Part shown: positions 8,466-16,248 of the stretch, in pieces
How positions within the stretch are numbered: the first letter of the stretch is position 1
How the letters are laid out: the number at the start of each line of letters is the position of its first letter
Assembly (NCBI RefSeq): GCF_022095675.1
Contig: NZ_JAHYSG010000023.1
Span: 1-64,000, forward strand
Length of the DNA: 64,000 nt
From: Dactylosporangium sp. AC04546
Lineage (GTDB): Bacteria > Actinomycetota > Actinomycetes > Mycobacteriales > Micromonosporaceae
Reading direction: 5' to 3'
Position numbers and translations under genes: made by a program
The notes under the pieces: generated by a model
Told to the model about the DNA's origin: nothing
The model's input: the letters and a program-made list of their open reading frames with translations, nothing else
Databases searched by the model: none

Positions 8466-9298
8466 GGCAGCAGACCCGGTGGTAACGCGCCCCGGTCGAG
8501 GTGTTCGACCGCGGTCCGCAGGTGCGTGTGGGCCTCCCGCAGCACCGGCGCACCGTGGCCGGGCAGCAGGACGTCCGGCTCCAGCGCCGCCACGGCCCGC
8601 AGGCTCTGGCCCAGCGCCTGCAGGTCGGTGTCGGGTGTGGCGAGGACCGCGACCCGGCCGCGGGCGAACACCAGGTCGCCGCTGAACAGGGTGCGCGACC
8701 CGCCACCGGCGTCGTTGCCGTTGCCGTCGTCGGCGTCGGCGTCGGCGTCGGCGTCCCCGTCGGCCTCGACGTCGGCCTCGGCCTCGGCCTCGCGGAGGCT
8801 GAAGCAGCAGTGGCCCGCGGCGTGGCCGGGCGTCGGGTGGACCCCGATCGTGAGCGCGCCGACGGACAGCTCGTCGGCTTCGAGGGTGCGCACCGGCACC
8901 GGCGCCGGACGCAGCCCGGGCGGGTAGACCCCGGCCCGCCGCGCGGTGCGCAGGCCCGAGGCGTCCTCGTCGCCGGCCGCGACGATCGCCGCGACCGGCG
9001 GCAGCGCCATGACGGTCGCGCCGAGCAGCCCGGCGAGATCGGCGGCGCCGCCGGCGTGGTCGGCGTGCGCGTGGGTGAGCAGGATCCGCGACACCGGGCG
9101 GGCGCCGAGGCAGGCCCGCACGTTCGCGGCGATCCGGTCCGCGGCCAGGCCGCAGCCGGCGTCGACGAGCACGGCGTCGGTGCCGCCGTCGACGAGGTAC
9201 ACGTGCGAGTCGTGCGGGTCGGTGAGCCCGAAGCCGAGGGTGCCGCTGCCGACCAGCGTGACCCGCGGCGTGAGCCGCACCGGCGCCGGCCAGGTCAC
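8462..9298 (-). CDS. MBL-fold metallo-hydrolase with acidic low-complexity insert
   Basis: Metallo-beta-lactamase-fold hydrolase, 278 aa. Zinc ligands are visible in HAHADH (76-81), PGHAAGH (His159), SGDLVF (Asp208) and PGHGAP (His248). Between the third and fourth metal-binding elements there is a run of about 30 residues (169-198) made almost only of Glu, Asp, Ala, Gly and Asn, encoded by a GTCGGC-type repeat tract; this is not a normal part of the fold. The gene overlaps its neighbours on both sides by four bases (starts GTG/ATG). Likely a lactonase, thioesterase or similar; substrate unknown. Confidence 0.9.
   Translation of the reverse strand: MTWPAPVRLTPRVTLVGSGTLGFGLTDPHDSHVYLVDGGTDAVLVDAGCGLAADRIAANVRACLGARPVSRILLTHAHADHAGGAADLAGLLGATVMALPPVAAIVAAGDEDASGLRTARRAGVYPPGLRPAPVPVRTLEADELSVGALTIGVHPTPGHAAGHCCFSLREAEAEADVEADGDADADADADDGNGNDAGGGSRTLFSGDLVFARGRVAVLATPDTDLQALGQSLRAVAALEPDVLLPGHGAPVLREAHTHLRTAVEHLDRGALPPGLLP
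8727..8792. repeat. GTCGGC/GCCTCG hexanucleotide-type repeat tract inside MBL-fold gene
   Basis: Imperfect tandem repeats of six bases, in phase with codons, coding for the Asp-Ala / Glu-Ala run of the metallo-hydrolase. Such tracts expand and contract by slippage without shifting the frame. Confidence 0.75.
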
Positions 9299-10191
9299 TG
9301 CCGGTCCTCGCGCAGGACGGTGCGGACGTGGCGGACGTTCTCCTCGGCGAGCGGGGTGAACGGCTCGCTCAGCGTCGCGGTCTCGATCACGCCGAGCTCG
9401 ACCAGGGCCGCCTTGAGCGCGCCGATCGCGCCGGCGGTGAAGGAGGCGTCGCCGTGCGGGCCCTCGTAGATGCGGTGCAGGTGGCTCAGCCGGTCCTGCA
9501 GGTCCCGGGCCGCGGGCCAGTCGCCGGCGTCCGCCGCGTCGGCCAGCGCCCGGTGCAGCGAGGTGAAGACGTTGGACAGGCCGGGCACGGCGCCGGTGAA
9601 GCCGATCTGCAGGGCGGCGTCGATACAGGTCTCGGAGCCGGTCAGCAGGCGCACCGCGGGCGAGCGTCCGGTGGCCAGGACGGCGGCGCGGTGGCCGCCG
9701 AGGTCGCCGGAGCTGTCCTTGACGCCGGCCAGGATGCCCTTGGCGACCAGCTCGCCGAGCAGGGCGGCGCCGACCGGGGTCGGGACGCGCGACGGGACGT
9801 GGTAGGCGATCGTGGGCACGCCGCCGGCCTCGGCGACGGCCGCGAAGTGCCGGGCGAGCTCCGTCTGAGAGAGTGGAAACATCGACGGCGGTGGCACGAG
9901 CAGGCTGCGCGCGCCGGCGGCGGCGAACCGGGCGGCGAGCTGCGCCGCCTGGCGGGTGTTGAGCGCCGCGACGCCGGCCATGACCTCGCGGTCGGTGGCC
10001 GCGGCGGCGGTGGCCACGACGGCCTCCTGCTCGTCGGGGAGCAGGTGCCCGCCCTCGCCGGTGGAGCCCAGCACCAGCACGCCGTCGGCCCCTTCGGACA
10101 CGACGTGCCGCACGAGGCGCGCAAGCGACGGCCCGTCGACCGTGCCCCGGTCGGTGAGGGGGGTGATCAGCGGCGGGACGACCTCTGCCAC
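9295..10191 (-). CDS. Dihydrodipicolinate synthase / N-acetylneuraminate lyase family aldolase
   Basis: Class-I (Schiff base) TIM-barrel lyase of the DapA/NanA family, 298 aa. Visible are GSTGEG (42-47), catalytic Tyr130 (TIAYHVPSR) and the Schiff-base Lys158 in GILAGVKDSSG. It is unlikely to be the biosynthetic DapA because it sits in a catabolic operon with dehydrogenases and an IclR regulator; a 2-keto-3-deoxy sugar acid or neuraminate-like aldolase or dehydratase is more likely. The start is GTG at 10191, with AAGGGAG six bases upstream; the overlapping ATG at 10193 is out of frame. First gene of its operon. Confidence 0.88.
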   Translation of the reverse strand: MAEVVPPLITPLTDRGTVDGPSLARLVRHVVSEGADGVLVLGSTGEGGHLLPDEQEAVVATAAAATDREVMAGVAALNTRQAAQLAARFAAAGARSLLVPPPSMFPLSQTELARHFAAVAEAGGVPTIAYHVPSRVPTPVGAALLGELVAKGILAGVKDSSGDLGGHRAAVLATGRSPAVRLLTGSETCIDAALQIGFTGAVPGLSNVFTSLHRALADAADAGDWPAARDLQDRLSHLHRIYEGPHGDASFTAGAIGALKAALVELGVIETATLSEPFTPLAEENVRHVRTVLREDRQ

Positions 10192-10261
10192 ATCGGGCTC
10201 CCTTGCATCGGCTGAGTGGACCGTCCCGCGGTCGATCGCGAGTCGGTATGCTCGCAGAGAC

Positions 10262-10283
10262 AGAAATGAAACTCTCGTTCTAG
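10262..10283. promoter_or_regulatory. IclR-type operator candidate, site C
   Basis: Minus strand reads TAGAACGAGAG followed by TTTCATTTCT. It shares TAGAACGNNNG(A/T)TTCA with site A and lies in the 203-base divergent region between the DapA-like gene and the iclR gene, about 13 bases downstream of the inferred -10 of the DapA-like operon. It could serve both repression of that operon and autoregulation. Weaker match than sites A and B. Confidence 0.4.
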
Positions 10284-10295
10284 CACGTGGTATAC

Positions 10296-10324
10296 CTTCT
10301 AGTCGTCCGCGTGGATCGTGTCAA
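10296..10324 (-). promoter_or_regulatory. Promoter of DapA-like/MBL/SDR/Gfo-Idh operon
   Basis: On the minus strand, a perfect TTGACA (10324-10319), 17-base spacer and TAGAAG (10301-10296). Transcription would start near 10289 and give a leader of roughly 100 bases that contains operator candidate C. Confidence 0.5.
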
Positions 10325-10394
10325 TCCTCGTAACAGGGTTGGTACGCACTGGGCAGCGCGGCGACAGCGGACCGTCGAACGGAGGCCAAAAGCA

Positions 10395-11186
10395 ATGCAA
10401 GAAGACGACGCCGCAGGTCAGGGCGGCGCAGCGGGGTACAACATCCGCGCCGTGGACCGGGTGTGCGACGTGCTGGACGCCCTGCAGCAACAGCCCGCGA
10501 CCGGGTTGTCGCTCGCCGCGCTCTCCGAGGCGGTGTCCCTGCCGAAGAGCTCCACGCTGCGGTACCTCTCGGCGCTGGAGGCCCGCAACTACGTGGAGCG
10601 CGACACCGAGGACGGCTCGTACCGGCTGGGCCTGGCGTTCCGCCCGCAGCGCTTCGACTACCACGCGGCCCTGCGCGACGCGGTGCTGCCGCACCTGGTC
10701 AAGCTGCGCGACCGGTTCGAGGAGACGATGAACTTCGCCGTGCTCGACGGCATCGAGGTCGTGCACGTCGAGGTGGTCGAGAGCGAGCGGCGGGTGCGCC
10801 TGGCGGCCAGTCGCGGCGAGCGGGCGTGCCTGCACTCGACGGCGACCGGCAAGGTCATGGCCGGCCAGATCCCCGAGAGCCGGCTGCGCACCATCCTCGA
10901 GCAGGCCGGGATGCCCGAGTTCACCGCCGACACCATCACCACCGTGGACGGGTTCCTGGGCGAGGTCAAGCTCACCGTGGAGCGGGGCTGGGGCATCGAC
11001 GACTGCGAGAACCAGCCCGACGGGCGGTGCGTGGCCGTGCCCGTCGACGGCCTCGCGGTCCCGGCGGCGCTGAGCCTGTCCGCGCCCGCCTCGCGGTTCG
11101 CCTCGGAGGACGCCCAGCGGGTCGCGCACCTGCTCAAGAAGCACATGGGGCCGCTGATGGACGCGGCCCGGGACGTGCCGCACTGA
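10395..11186 (+). CDS. IclR family transcriptional regulator
   Basis: Repressor-type regulator of catabolic genes, 263 aa. An N-terminal winged helix-turn-helix (about residues 16-75, with LAALSEAVSLPKSSTLRYL as the HTH) is followed by a C-terminal effector-binding IclR domain (about 90-255). The start is ATG at 10395 with GGAGG nine bases upstream; a longer open frame from 10287 runs through the promoter region. It lies between the divergent DapA-like operon and the RidA operon, and is the only regulator gene in the first 16 kb, so it most likely controls the three surrounding units through sites A-C. Confidence 0.93.
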   Translation: MQEDDAAGQGGAAGYNIRAVDRVCDVLDALQQQPATGLSLAALSEAVSLPKSSTLRYLSALEARNYVERDTEDGSYRLGLAFRPQRFDYHAALRDAVLPHLVKLRDRFEETMNFAVLDGIEVVHVEVVESERRVRLAASRGERACLHSTATGKVMAGQIPESRLRTILEQAGMPEFTADTITTVDGFLGEVKLTVERGWGIDDCENQPDGRCVAVPVDGLAVPAALSLSAPASRFASEDAQRVAHLLKKHMGPLMDAARDVPH

Positions 11187-11230
11187 CTGCACCCCGCGTT
11201 CCGTTGTGATCATTTCCCGCCGCGCGGGGG

Positions 11231-11261
11231 TTGACGGCTCCCGCACCGCGGCGTTTAGGGT
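11231..11261 (+). promoter_or_regulatory. Promoter of ridA-aminotransferase-mlrC operon
   Basis: TTGACG (11231-11236) is followed at 17-19 bases by TTTAGGGT; TAGGGT (11256-11261) is the best -10, with a 19-base spacer. It lies immediately upstream of operator candidate B. Confidence 0.45.
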
Positions 11262-11264
11262 GTC

Positions 11265-11297
11265 GAAACGGAACATCAATTGCAGCTAGTGAAACGG
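11265..11297. promoter_or_regulatory. IclR-type operator candidate, site B
   Basis: 33-base element starting GAAACGGAAC and ending CTAGTGAAACGG, with GAAACGG directly repeated 26 bases apart. Same length and ends as site A (minus strand). It starts three bases after the inferred -10 and overlaps the region before the ridA start. Confidence 0.55.
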
Positions 11298-11305
11298 TGG
11301 TCTTC

Positions 11306-11707
11306 GTGCGGAACCCAACCCCCGTGACAAGTCCTGCCATCGGCCCGGCGGCCGGCCCCTACAGCCCCGCCGTGCGCGTGGGCGACCTGCTGTTCGTCTC
11401 CGGGCAGGGCCCGTTCCGCCCCGACGGCAGCCAGGCCGGCCCCACCTTCCGCGACCAGGCCGAGACCGTCTTCGACAACATCGCCGCCCTCGCCGCCGAG
11501 GCGGGCACCTCGCTGGCCCACACCGTCCGGATCGGCTGCTACCTGAGCACGCTGGCGCACTTCACCGAATGGAACGCGGCGTGCCAGCGGCGGCTCAGCG
11601 CGCCGTACCCCGCCCGCACCACCGTCCCGGTCGAGCTGCCCGGCTTCGACATCGAGGTCGACGCCGTGCTGTGGATCCCGCCCGCGGACGAGGACGCCGC
11701 CCGATGA
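11306..11707 (+). CDS. RidA family protein (enamine/imine deaminase)
   Basis: YjgF/YER057c/UK114 fold, 133 aa with the start chosen. RidA proteins hydrolyse reactive enamine/imine intermediates released by PLP enzymes, which fits the two PLP enzymes encoded downstream. Family features are PYSPAVRVGDLLFVSGQG, the QAETVFDNI helix and the conserved arginine in YPARTTVPVELPGFDIEVDA that binds the substrate carboxylate. The start is uncertain: GTG at 11297, 11306 and 11324 are in frame; 11306 has a GGTGG five bases upstream and gives near-normal length. The stop overlaps the aminotransferase start (ATGA). Confidence 0.9.
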   Translation: MRNPTPVTSPAIGPAAGPYSPAVRVGDLLFVSGQGPFRPDGSQAGPTFRDQAETVFDNIAALAAEAGTSLAHTVRIGCYLSTLAHFTEWNAACQRRLSAPYPARTTVPVELPGFDIEVDAVLWIPPADEDAAR

Positions 11708-13011
11708 CCGCCGACCAGGCCGTCCGCCCCGGCACCAGCGCCGCCGACCTCGCCGCCCGCGCCGCCGCGGTGCTCCCCGGCGGCGTGAGCTCCAACGTGC
11801 GGCTCGCCACCGCACAGACCTTCTTCGAGCGCGGCAGCGGCCCGCGGCTGTGGGACGTCGACGGCAACGAGTACGTCGACTACCTGCTCGGCCAGGGCCC
11901 CGCGTTCCTCGGCCACGCCCACCCGCAGGTCAACGGCGCGGTCACCAGCGCCGTCGCTCGCGGGATGGTCTTCGGCGCCCAGCACGCCCTGGAGGTCGAG
12001 GCGGTCGAGAAGCTGCTCGCCGCGGTCGGCTGGGCCGACATGGCCCGCCTCGGCGTCTCCGGCACCGAGGCCGTGCAGGGCGCGCTGCGCCTGGCCCGCG
12101 CCGCCACCGGGCGGCGGAAGATGATCGGGTTCGCCGGGCAGTACCACGGCTGGCTCGACACCGTCCTCATGGCCCACGGCCCGGACGGGCACCGCCCCGG
12201 CTCCGCCGGACAGCCGCCGCAGTACCTCGCCGACTGGGTCGTCGCCCCGTTCAACGACGCCGAGGCGGTCCAGCGGTGCTTCGAGGAGCACCCCGGCGAG
12301 ATCGCCGCGGTCATCCTCGAGCCGATGATGTGCAACAGCGGGGCGATCGCGCCGCGCCCCGGCTTCCTGGCCCGCCTGCGCGAGCTGTGCACCGCCCACG
12401 GTGCCGTGCTCATCTTCGACGAGGTCGTCACCGGCTTCCGGCTCGCCTTCGGCGGTGCCACCCAGCGCTTCGGCGTCACCCCCGACGTCGCCATCTACGG
12501 CAAGGCCGTCGCCGGCGGCTGGCCCGTCGCCGCCATCGCCGGGCGCCGCGAGCTGCTGGAGCTGTTCGGCACCGGGAAGGTCAACCACTCCGGCACCTTC
12601 AACGCCTCGGTCATGGCCGCCGCCGCGGTCTCGGCGACGATGGACGTACTGCGGGAGACCCAGCCGTACGTCTCCGTCGAGGAGCACGGCACCGCGCTCA
12701 TGACCGGCCTGCGCGGCATCGGCGAGCGCCACGGCGTGCCGCTGCACGTCCAGGGACTGCCGGCCGCGTTCCACGTCTCGTTCCGCGCCGAGGGCGCCCC
12801 GCCGACGGACGTGGTCGACCACGCCTCGCTGCAGTCACTGGACCTGGCGCGGTACAACCGCTTCAGCCGGACCCTCGCCGCGCACGGCATCTGGGTGGCC
12901 GGGCGGGGAATCTGGTACGTCTCAGCCGCCCACGGCCCCGCCGAGCTCACCGACACCCTGGACCGCTTCGACCGCGCCCTCGCCGCCCACGTCGCGGAGC
13001 CGCGGCCATGA
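11704..13011 (+). CDS. Class-III PLP aminotransferase, glutamate-1-semialdehyde aminomutase-like
   Basis: Fold-type I PLP enzyme, 435 aa, resembling HemL-type aminomutases (LPGGVSSNVR near the N-terminus, GTEAVQGALRLAR in the cofactor-phosphate region, FDEVVTGFR with Asp239, and YGKAVAGGWP with the Schiff-base Lys267). Its position in a degradative operon with RidA, MlrC and a second PLP enzyme argues against tetrapyrrole synthesis; it more likely transaminates or moves an amino group on the pathway substrate. Start ATG at 11704 overlaps the ridA stop; its own stop overlaps the next start (ATGA). Confidence 0.92.
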   Translation: MTADQAVRPGTSAADLAARAAAVLPGGVSSNVRLATAQTFFERGSGPRLWDVDGNEYVDYLLGQGPAFLGHAHPQVNGAVTSAVARGMVFGAQHALEVEAVEKLLAAVGWADMARLGVSGTEAVQGALRLARAATGRRKMIGFAGQYHGWLDTVLMAHGPDGHRPGSAGQPPQYLADWVVAPFNDAEAVQRCFEEHPGEIAAVILEPMMCNSGAIAPRPGFLARLRELCTAHGAVLIFDEVVTGFRLAFGGATQRFGVTPDVAIYGKAVAGGWPVAAIAGRRELLELFGTGKVNHSGTFNASVMAAAAVSATMDVLRETQPYVSVEEHGTALMTGLRGIGERHGVPLHVQGLPAAFHVSFRAEGAPPTDVVDHASLQSLDLARYNRFSRTLAAHGIWVAGRGIWYVSAAHGPAELTDTLDRFDRALAAHVAEPRP

Positions 13012-14453
13012 CGCTGCCCCGGGTCGCGGTGCTGGGGCTGTGGCACGAGACGAACACCTACGGGCCCAACCCGGCCGACCTCGCCGCGTTCGAGGCGTTC
13101 GAGCTCGTCACCGGCGACGACGTCCGCCGCCACCACGCCGGCGACCGGTCGGTGATCAGCGGGTTCCTGGCCGCGCCCGGGCTCGACGCGGTGCCGGTCT
13201 TCTCGGCCGGCGCCTGGCCGTCCGGCCCCGCCCCCGCCGAGACCCTGGCCACCCTGCTCGACCGCCTCACCGAGGCGCTGGCGGCCGCCGCCCCGTTCGA
13301 CGGGGTGCTGCTCAACCTGCACGGGGCGATGGTCGCGGCCGCTACGCCGGACGTCGAGGCCGTGCTGCTGCGGCGGGTCCGCGCGATCGTCGGCGACGTT
13401 CCCGTCGCGGCGGTGCTCGACCTGCACGCCAACCCGTCGGCGGCGTTCGTGGGGGCCTGCGACATCGTGCTCGCCTACGACACGTACCCGCACGTCGACA
13501 TGTTCGAGCGCGGGCACGAGGCGGCGACCCTGCTGGCGGAGGCGATCGGCGGGCGTCCGCTGACCACCGTGCTGGCCCGGGTGCCGCTGCTGACCTGCCC
13601 CCTCGCGCAGTCCACCGACGCCGAGCCGATGCGGGGGCTGATCGCGCGGGCGCGGGACCGGGCCGCCGAGGCCGGGCTGGCCCGGGTCTCGCTCACGCCC
13701 GGCTTCGCGTACAGCGACGTCGACCGGGCCGGCATCGGCGTGCTCGTCGTCGCCGGGGCGGACCAGGCCGACGCCGCCCGCCGGGTCGCCAACGAGATCG
13801 CCGGCGACATCGAGGTACACGCGGAGGAATTCGCTCTGCGGCGGCCCGGCGTGGAGGCCGCGGTGCGGGAAGCCCTGGCCGCCGATGTCCGGCCGGTCGT
13901 GCTGGCCGATGTCGCCGACAACATCGGGGGCGGGAGCCCGGGAGACGGGACCGCGCTGCTGGCGGCGCTGATCGCCGCCGACGCGCCGGACGCCGTCGTC
14001 GTGATCGCCGACGCCGAGGTCGCCCGCCGGGCTGCGTCGCTCGGCACCGGGGCGAGCCTGGTCGCCACGGTCGGGGCGAAGGCGGACGCCCGGCACGGTA
14101 CACCCGTGGAACTGGAAGCCGAGATCCTCGCCGTGACCGACGGCGGTTACACGACCGAGGGGTCGTGGATGACCGGGCAGTCGTTCAGCATGGGCACGAC
14201 CGCGGTGCTGCGGCAGCGGGGGGTGCGGGTCGTCGTCACCGAGCGCGCGACCCCGCCGTTCCATCGCGAGCATCTGACGTCCGTCGGCATCGACCCCGCC
14301 TCGGTGGCCGTCATCGTCGCCAAGGGCGCGGTCGCCTGGCGGTCGGCGTTTCCCGACGTGGCCCTCGCCATCGAGGTGGCCACGCCCGGGGTGTGCCCGG
14401 TCGACGTCGCGTCGCTGCCGCGGTCCACCGCCCCGGCGCGGGTGGTGGCCTGA
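13008..14453 (+). CDS. M81 family metallopeptidase (MlrC-like)
   Basis: 481 aa, full length for the MlrC (microcystinase C) family, which in the characterised case cleaves the linear tetrapeptide product of microcystin breakdown. Conserved elements visible: WHETNTY at about 10-16, NLHGAM, VLDLHANPS and YDTYPHVDMFERG, which supply metal ligands and active-site residues in the family, followed by the MlrC C-terminal domain. Many bacterial homologues occur without any link to microcystin, so the natural substrate here is probably another amino-acid amide or short peptide. ATGA overlap with the aminotransferase gene and TGATG overlap with the next. Confidence 0.92.
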   Translation: MTLPRVAVLGLWHETNTYGPNPADLAAFEAFELVTGDDVRRHHAGDRSVISGFLAAPGLDAVPVFSAGAWPSGPAPAETLATLLDRLTEALAAAAPFDGVLLNLHGAMVAAATPDVEAVLLRRVRAIVGDVPVAAVLDLHANPSAAFVGACDIVLAYDTYPHVDMFERGHEAATLLAEAIGGRPLTTVLARVPLLTCPLAQSTDAEPMRGLIARARDRAAEAGLARVSLTPGFAYSDVDRAGIGVLVVAGADQADAARRVANEIAGDIEVHAEEFALRRPGVEAAVREALAADVRPVVLADVADNIGGGSPGDGTALLAALIAADAPDAVVVIADAEVARRAASLGTGASLVATVGAKADARHGTPVELEAEILAVTDGGYTTEGSWMTGQSFSMGTTAVLRQRGVRVVVTERATPPFHREHLTSVGIDPASVAVIVAKGAVAWRSAFPDVALAIEVATPGVCPVDVASLPRSTAPARVVA

Positions 14454-15448
14454 TGGTGAGCCTTGGTGAGGGCGACACGCCACTGCTCGACGTCACCGAT
14501 GTCCTCGGCCCCGCCGGCATCACCGTCCACGTCAAGTGCGAGCACCTCAACCCGACCGGGTCGTTCAAGGACCGGGTGGCGGCCGTGGCCGTCTCACTGG
14601 TCCGCGAGCGGTCGCTGCGCGGCATCGTCGGCACGTCGTCGGGCAACGGCGGGGCGGCCGTCGCCGCCTACGGGGCCCGGGCCGGGGTCCGGGTGATCCT
14701 GCTCGCCCTGGCCACCACGCCGCCGGAGAAGCTGGTGCAGATCCGCGCGGCCGGGGCTGAGGTCTACCTCGTCGACGGCCTCGGGCACGACCCGCGGACC
14801 ACGCTCGCCCTCGCGTCGGAGGTGCGTGACATCGCCGCGCGGCAGGGGTATCTGGCGTTCCTGACCGGCGGCCGGTACGCGCCGGAGATCATGACGGGGG
14901 CCCGGACGATCGCGTACGAGCTGGCCTCGCAGGCCTCCCCCACCCACGTGTACGCGCCCATCGGCGGGGGCGGGCTCTACGCGTCGCTGTGGCGCGGGTA
15001 CCGGGACCTCGGCGGCGCCGTGCCCCGGCTCGTGGCCGTCCAGCCCAGCGGCTGCCCGACTGTCCGCGACGCACTCGCCGGCGGGCCGGGCATCCTGACC
15101 TCGCCGAGTACCACCGGCATCTCCGGCCTGCAGGTGGCCACGCTGTTCGACGACGACGTACCCGCGGCCGTCGCCGGGTCCGGCGGTCATCTCACCGAGG
15201 TCACCGACGCGGAGGTGGCCGCCGCGCACGCCCGGATGGTGCGGGCCGGCATCTTCGTCGAGCCGGCCGGGGCCACCGCCCTCGCCGGGCTGCTCGCCGA
15301 CGCCTCGTCCGGCCGGTTGCCGGCCGGGTCGCGGGCCGTGCTCATCGCCACCGGCGCCGGGTGGAAGGACGCCGGCGCCCTGCACGCCCTGACCGAACCC
15401 GGACCGCCGCCACGGTGGACCGCCGGCCTCGCGGAGCTGCTCACATGA
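14453..15448 (+). CDS. Threonine synthase / threonine dehydratase-like PLP enzyme
   Basis: Fold-type II PLP enzyme, 331 aa. The PLP lysine is Lys39 in NPTGSFKDR; TSSGNGGAAVAAYGARAG binds the substrate and phosphate, and the glycine loop reads APIGGGGLYASLWRG. Threonine synthase itself is longer, so this is a short catabolic homologue, perhaps an ammonia-lyase, racemase or beta-replacing enzyme. Such reactions release 2-aminoacrylate-type imines, which fits the RidA gene in the same operon. Start ATG at 14453 shares one base with the preceding stop (TGATG). Confidence 0.88.
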   Translation: MVSLGEGDTPLLDVTDVLGPAGITVHVKCEHLNPTGSFKDRVAAVAVSLVRERSLRGIVGTSSGNGGAAVAAYGARAGVRVILLALATTPPEKLVQIRAAGAEVYLVDGLGHDPRTTLALASEVRDIAARQGYLAFLTGGRYAPEIMTGARTIAYELASQASPTHVYAPIGGGGLYASLWRGYRDLGGAVPRLVAVQPSGCPTVRDALAGGPGILTSPSTTGISGLQVATLFDDDVPAAVAGSGGHLTEVTDAEVAAAHARMVRAGIFVEPAGATALAGLLADASSGRLPAGSRAVLIATGAGWKDAGALHALTEPGPPPRWTAGLAELLT

Positions 15449-16221
15449 CCGTATTCCAGGCGTTCTCGCTCACCGGCCGGACGGCGATCGTCACCGGCGG
15501 CACCGGCCTGTACGGCACGCCGATCGCCCGCACCCTGGCCGAGGCCGGCGCCCACGTCGTCATCACGTCCCGCAGCGCCGCCCGCGCCGAGGCCGCGGCT
15601 TCGGTGCTGCGCGCGGCCGGCCTCGCGGCGTCGGGCGTCGCGCTGGACCTGTCGGACCCCGCGTCGATCGCGGGGCTGCCCGCCCGCCTGGACTCCGGCG
15701 TCGACATCCTGGTCAACAACGCCGTGCACCGCCAGGGCGGCGACCTGTTCGCGACGTCGGCGGCCGACTGGGACGCGACGTCGGCGGCCAACTCCCGCGG
15801 CCTGTTCCTGGTGACGCAGACGGTGGCGGCGGCGATGATCGAGCGCGGCACCGGCGGCGCGATCCTGAACATCGGCTCGATCTACGGCATCACGGGCCCC
15901 GACTTCGGCCTGTACGCCGGGACCTCCATGACGATGCCGCTGTTCTACGCGTACGACAAGGCGGGCATGGTCGGCCTGACCCGCCACCTGGCCGTGCAGC
16001 TGGGCCCGCACGGCATCCGGGTCAACTGCCTGGCCCCGGGCGGCCTGGCCGACGGCACCCAGCCGGCGTCGTTCGTGGAGCGCTACTGCGCCCGCACACC
16101 CCTGGGCCGCCTGGCCACCGAGTCCGACGTTACGGGCGCCCTGCTGCTGCTGGTGTCCGACGCGGGCGCCTACATCACGGGCGTGACCCTCCCCGTCGAC
16201 GGCGGCTTCACCGCCCACTGA
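15445..16221 (+). CDS. SDR family oxidoreductase
   Basis: Classical short-chain dehydrogenase, 258 aa. TGGTGLYG cofactor motif near residue 17, NNAV in place of NNAG, serine in NIGSIYG, catalytic YAYDK (YxxxK) and the C-terminal VTLPVDGGFTAH. A longer, Met/Thr-rich loop (GTSMTMPLFYAYDK) precedes the active Tyr, as in gluconate-5-dehydrogenase-like SDRs. ATGA overlap with the upstream PLP enzyme; last gene of the five-gene operon. It converges on the MarR-like gene with only 27 bases between and no clear terminator. Confidence 0.92.
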   Translation: MTVFQAFSLTGRTAIVTGGTGLYGTPIARTLAEAGAHVVITSRSAARAEAAASVLRAAGLAASGVALDLSDPASIAGLPARLDSGVDILVNNAVHRQGGDLFATSAADWDATSAANSRGLFLVTQTVAAAMIERGTGGAILNIGSIYGITGPDFGLYAGTSMTMPLFYAYDKAGMVGLTRHLAVQLGPHGIRVNCLAPGGLADGTQPASFVERYCARTPLGRLATESDVTGALLLLVSDAGAYITGVTLPVDGGFTAH

Positions 16222-16248
16222 CGAAGCACCGCGCGGCATCTTGAACCG

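Noticed and set aside
8727..8792. CRISPR-like repeats
   Set aside because: Six-base repeats in phase with codons inside an intact gene, no spacers.
5420..10191. Reading region 1 as a classical sialic-acid catabolic cluster
   Set aside because: No NanK/NanE, no N-acetylglucosamine-6-phosphate enzymes, importer of oligopeptide type and no secreted sialidase; the fold names alone do not support it.
9295..10191. Biosynthetic dapA of the lysine pathway
   Set aside because: Stand-alone in a catabolic operon with an IclR regulator and dehydrogenases.
11850..13007. Long N-terminal extension of the MlrC reading frame into the aminotransferase gene
   Set aside because: The extension is an Arg/Pro-rich shadow; the real start at 13008 overlaps the upstream stop as ATGA.
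11704..13011. Tetrapyrrole biosynthesis hemL
   Set aside because: Context is a catabolic IclR-controlled operon without other heme genes; only the fold family is shared.
12495..14483. 662-codon minus-strand open frame across the MlrC gene
   Set aside because: Antisense to a gene with clear family motifs; no promoter or ribosome site.
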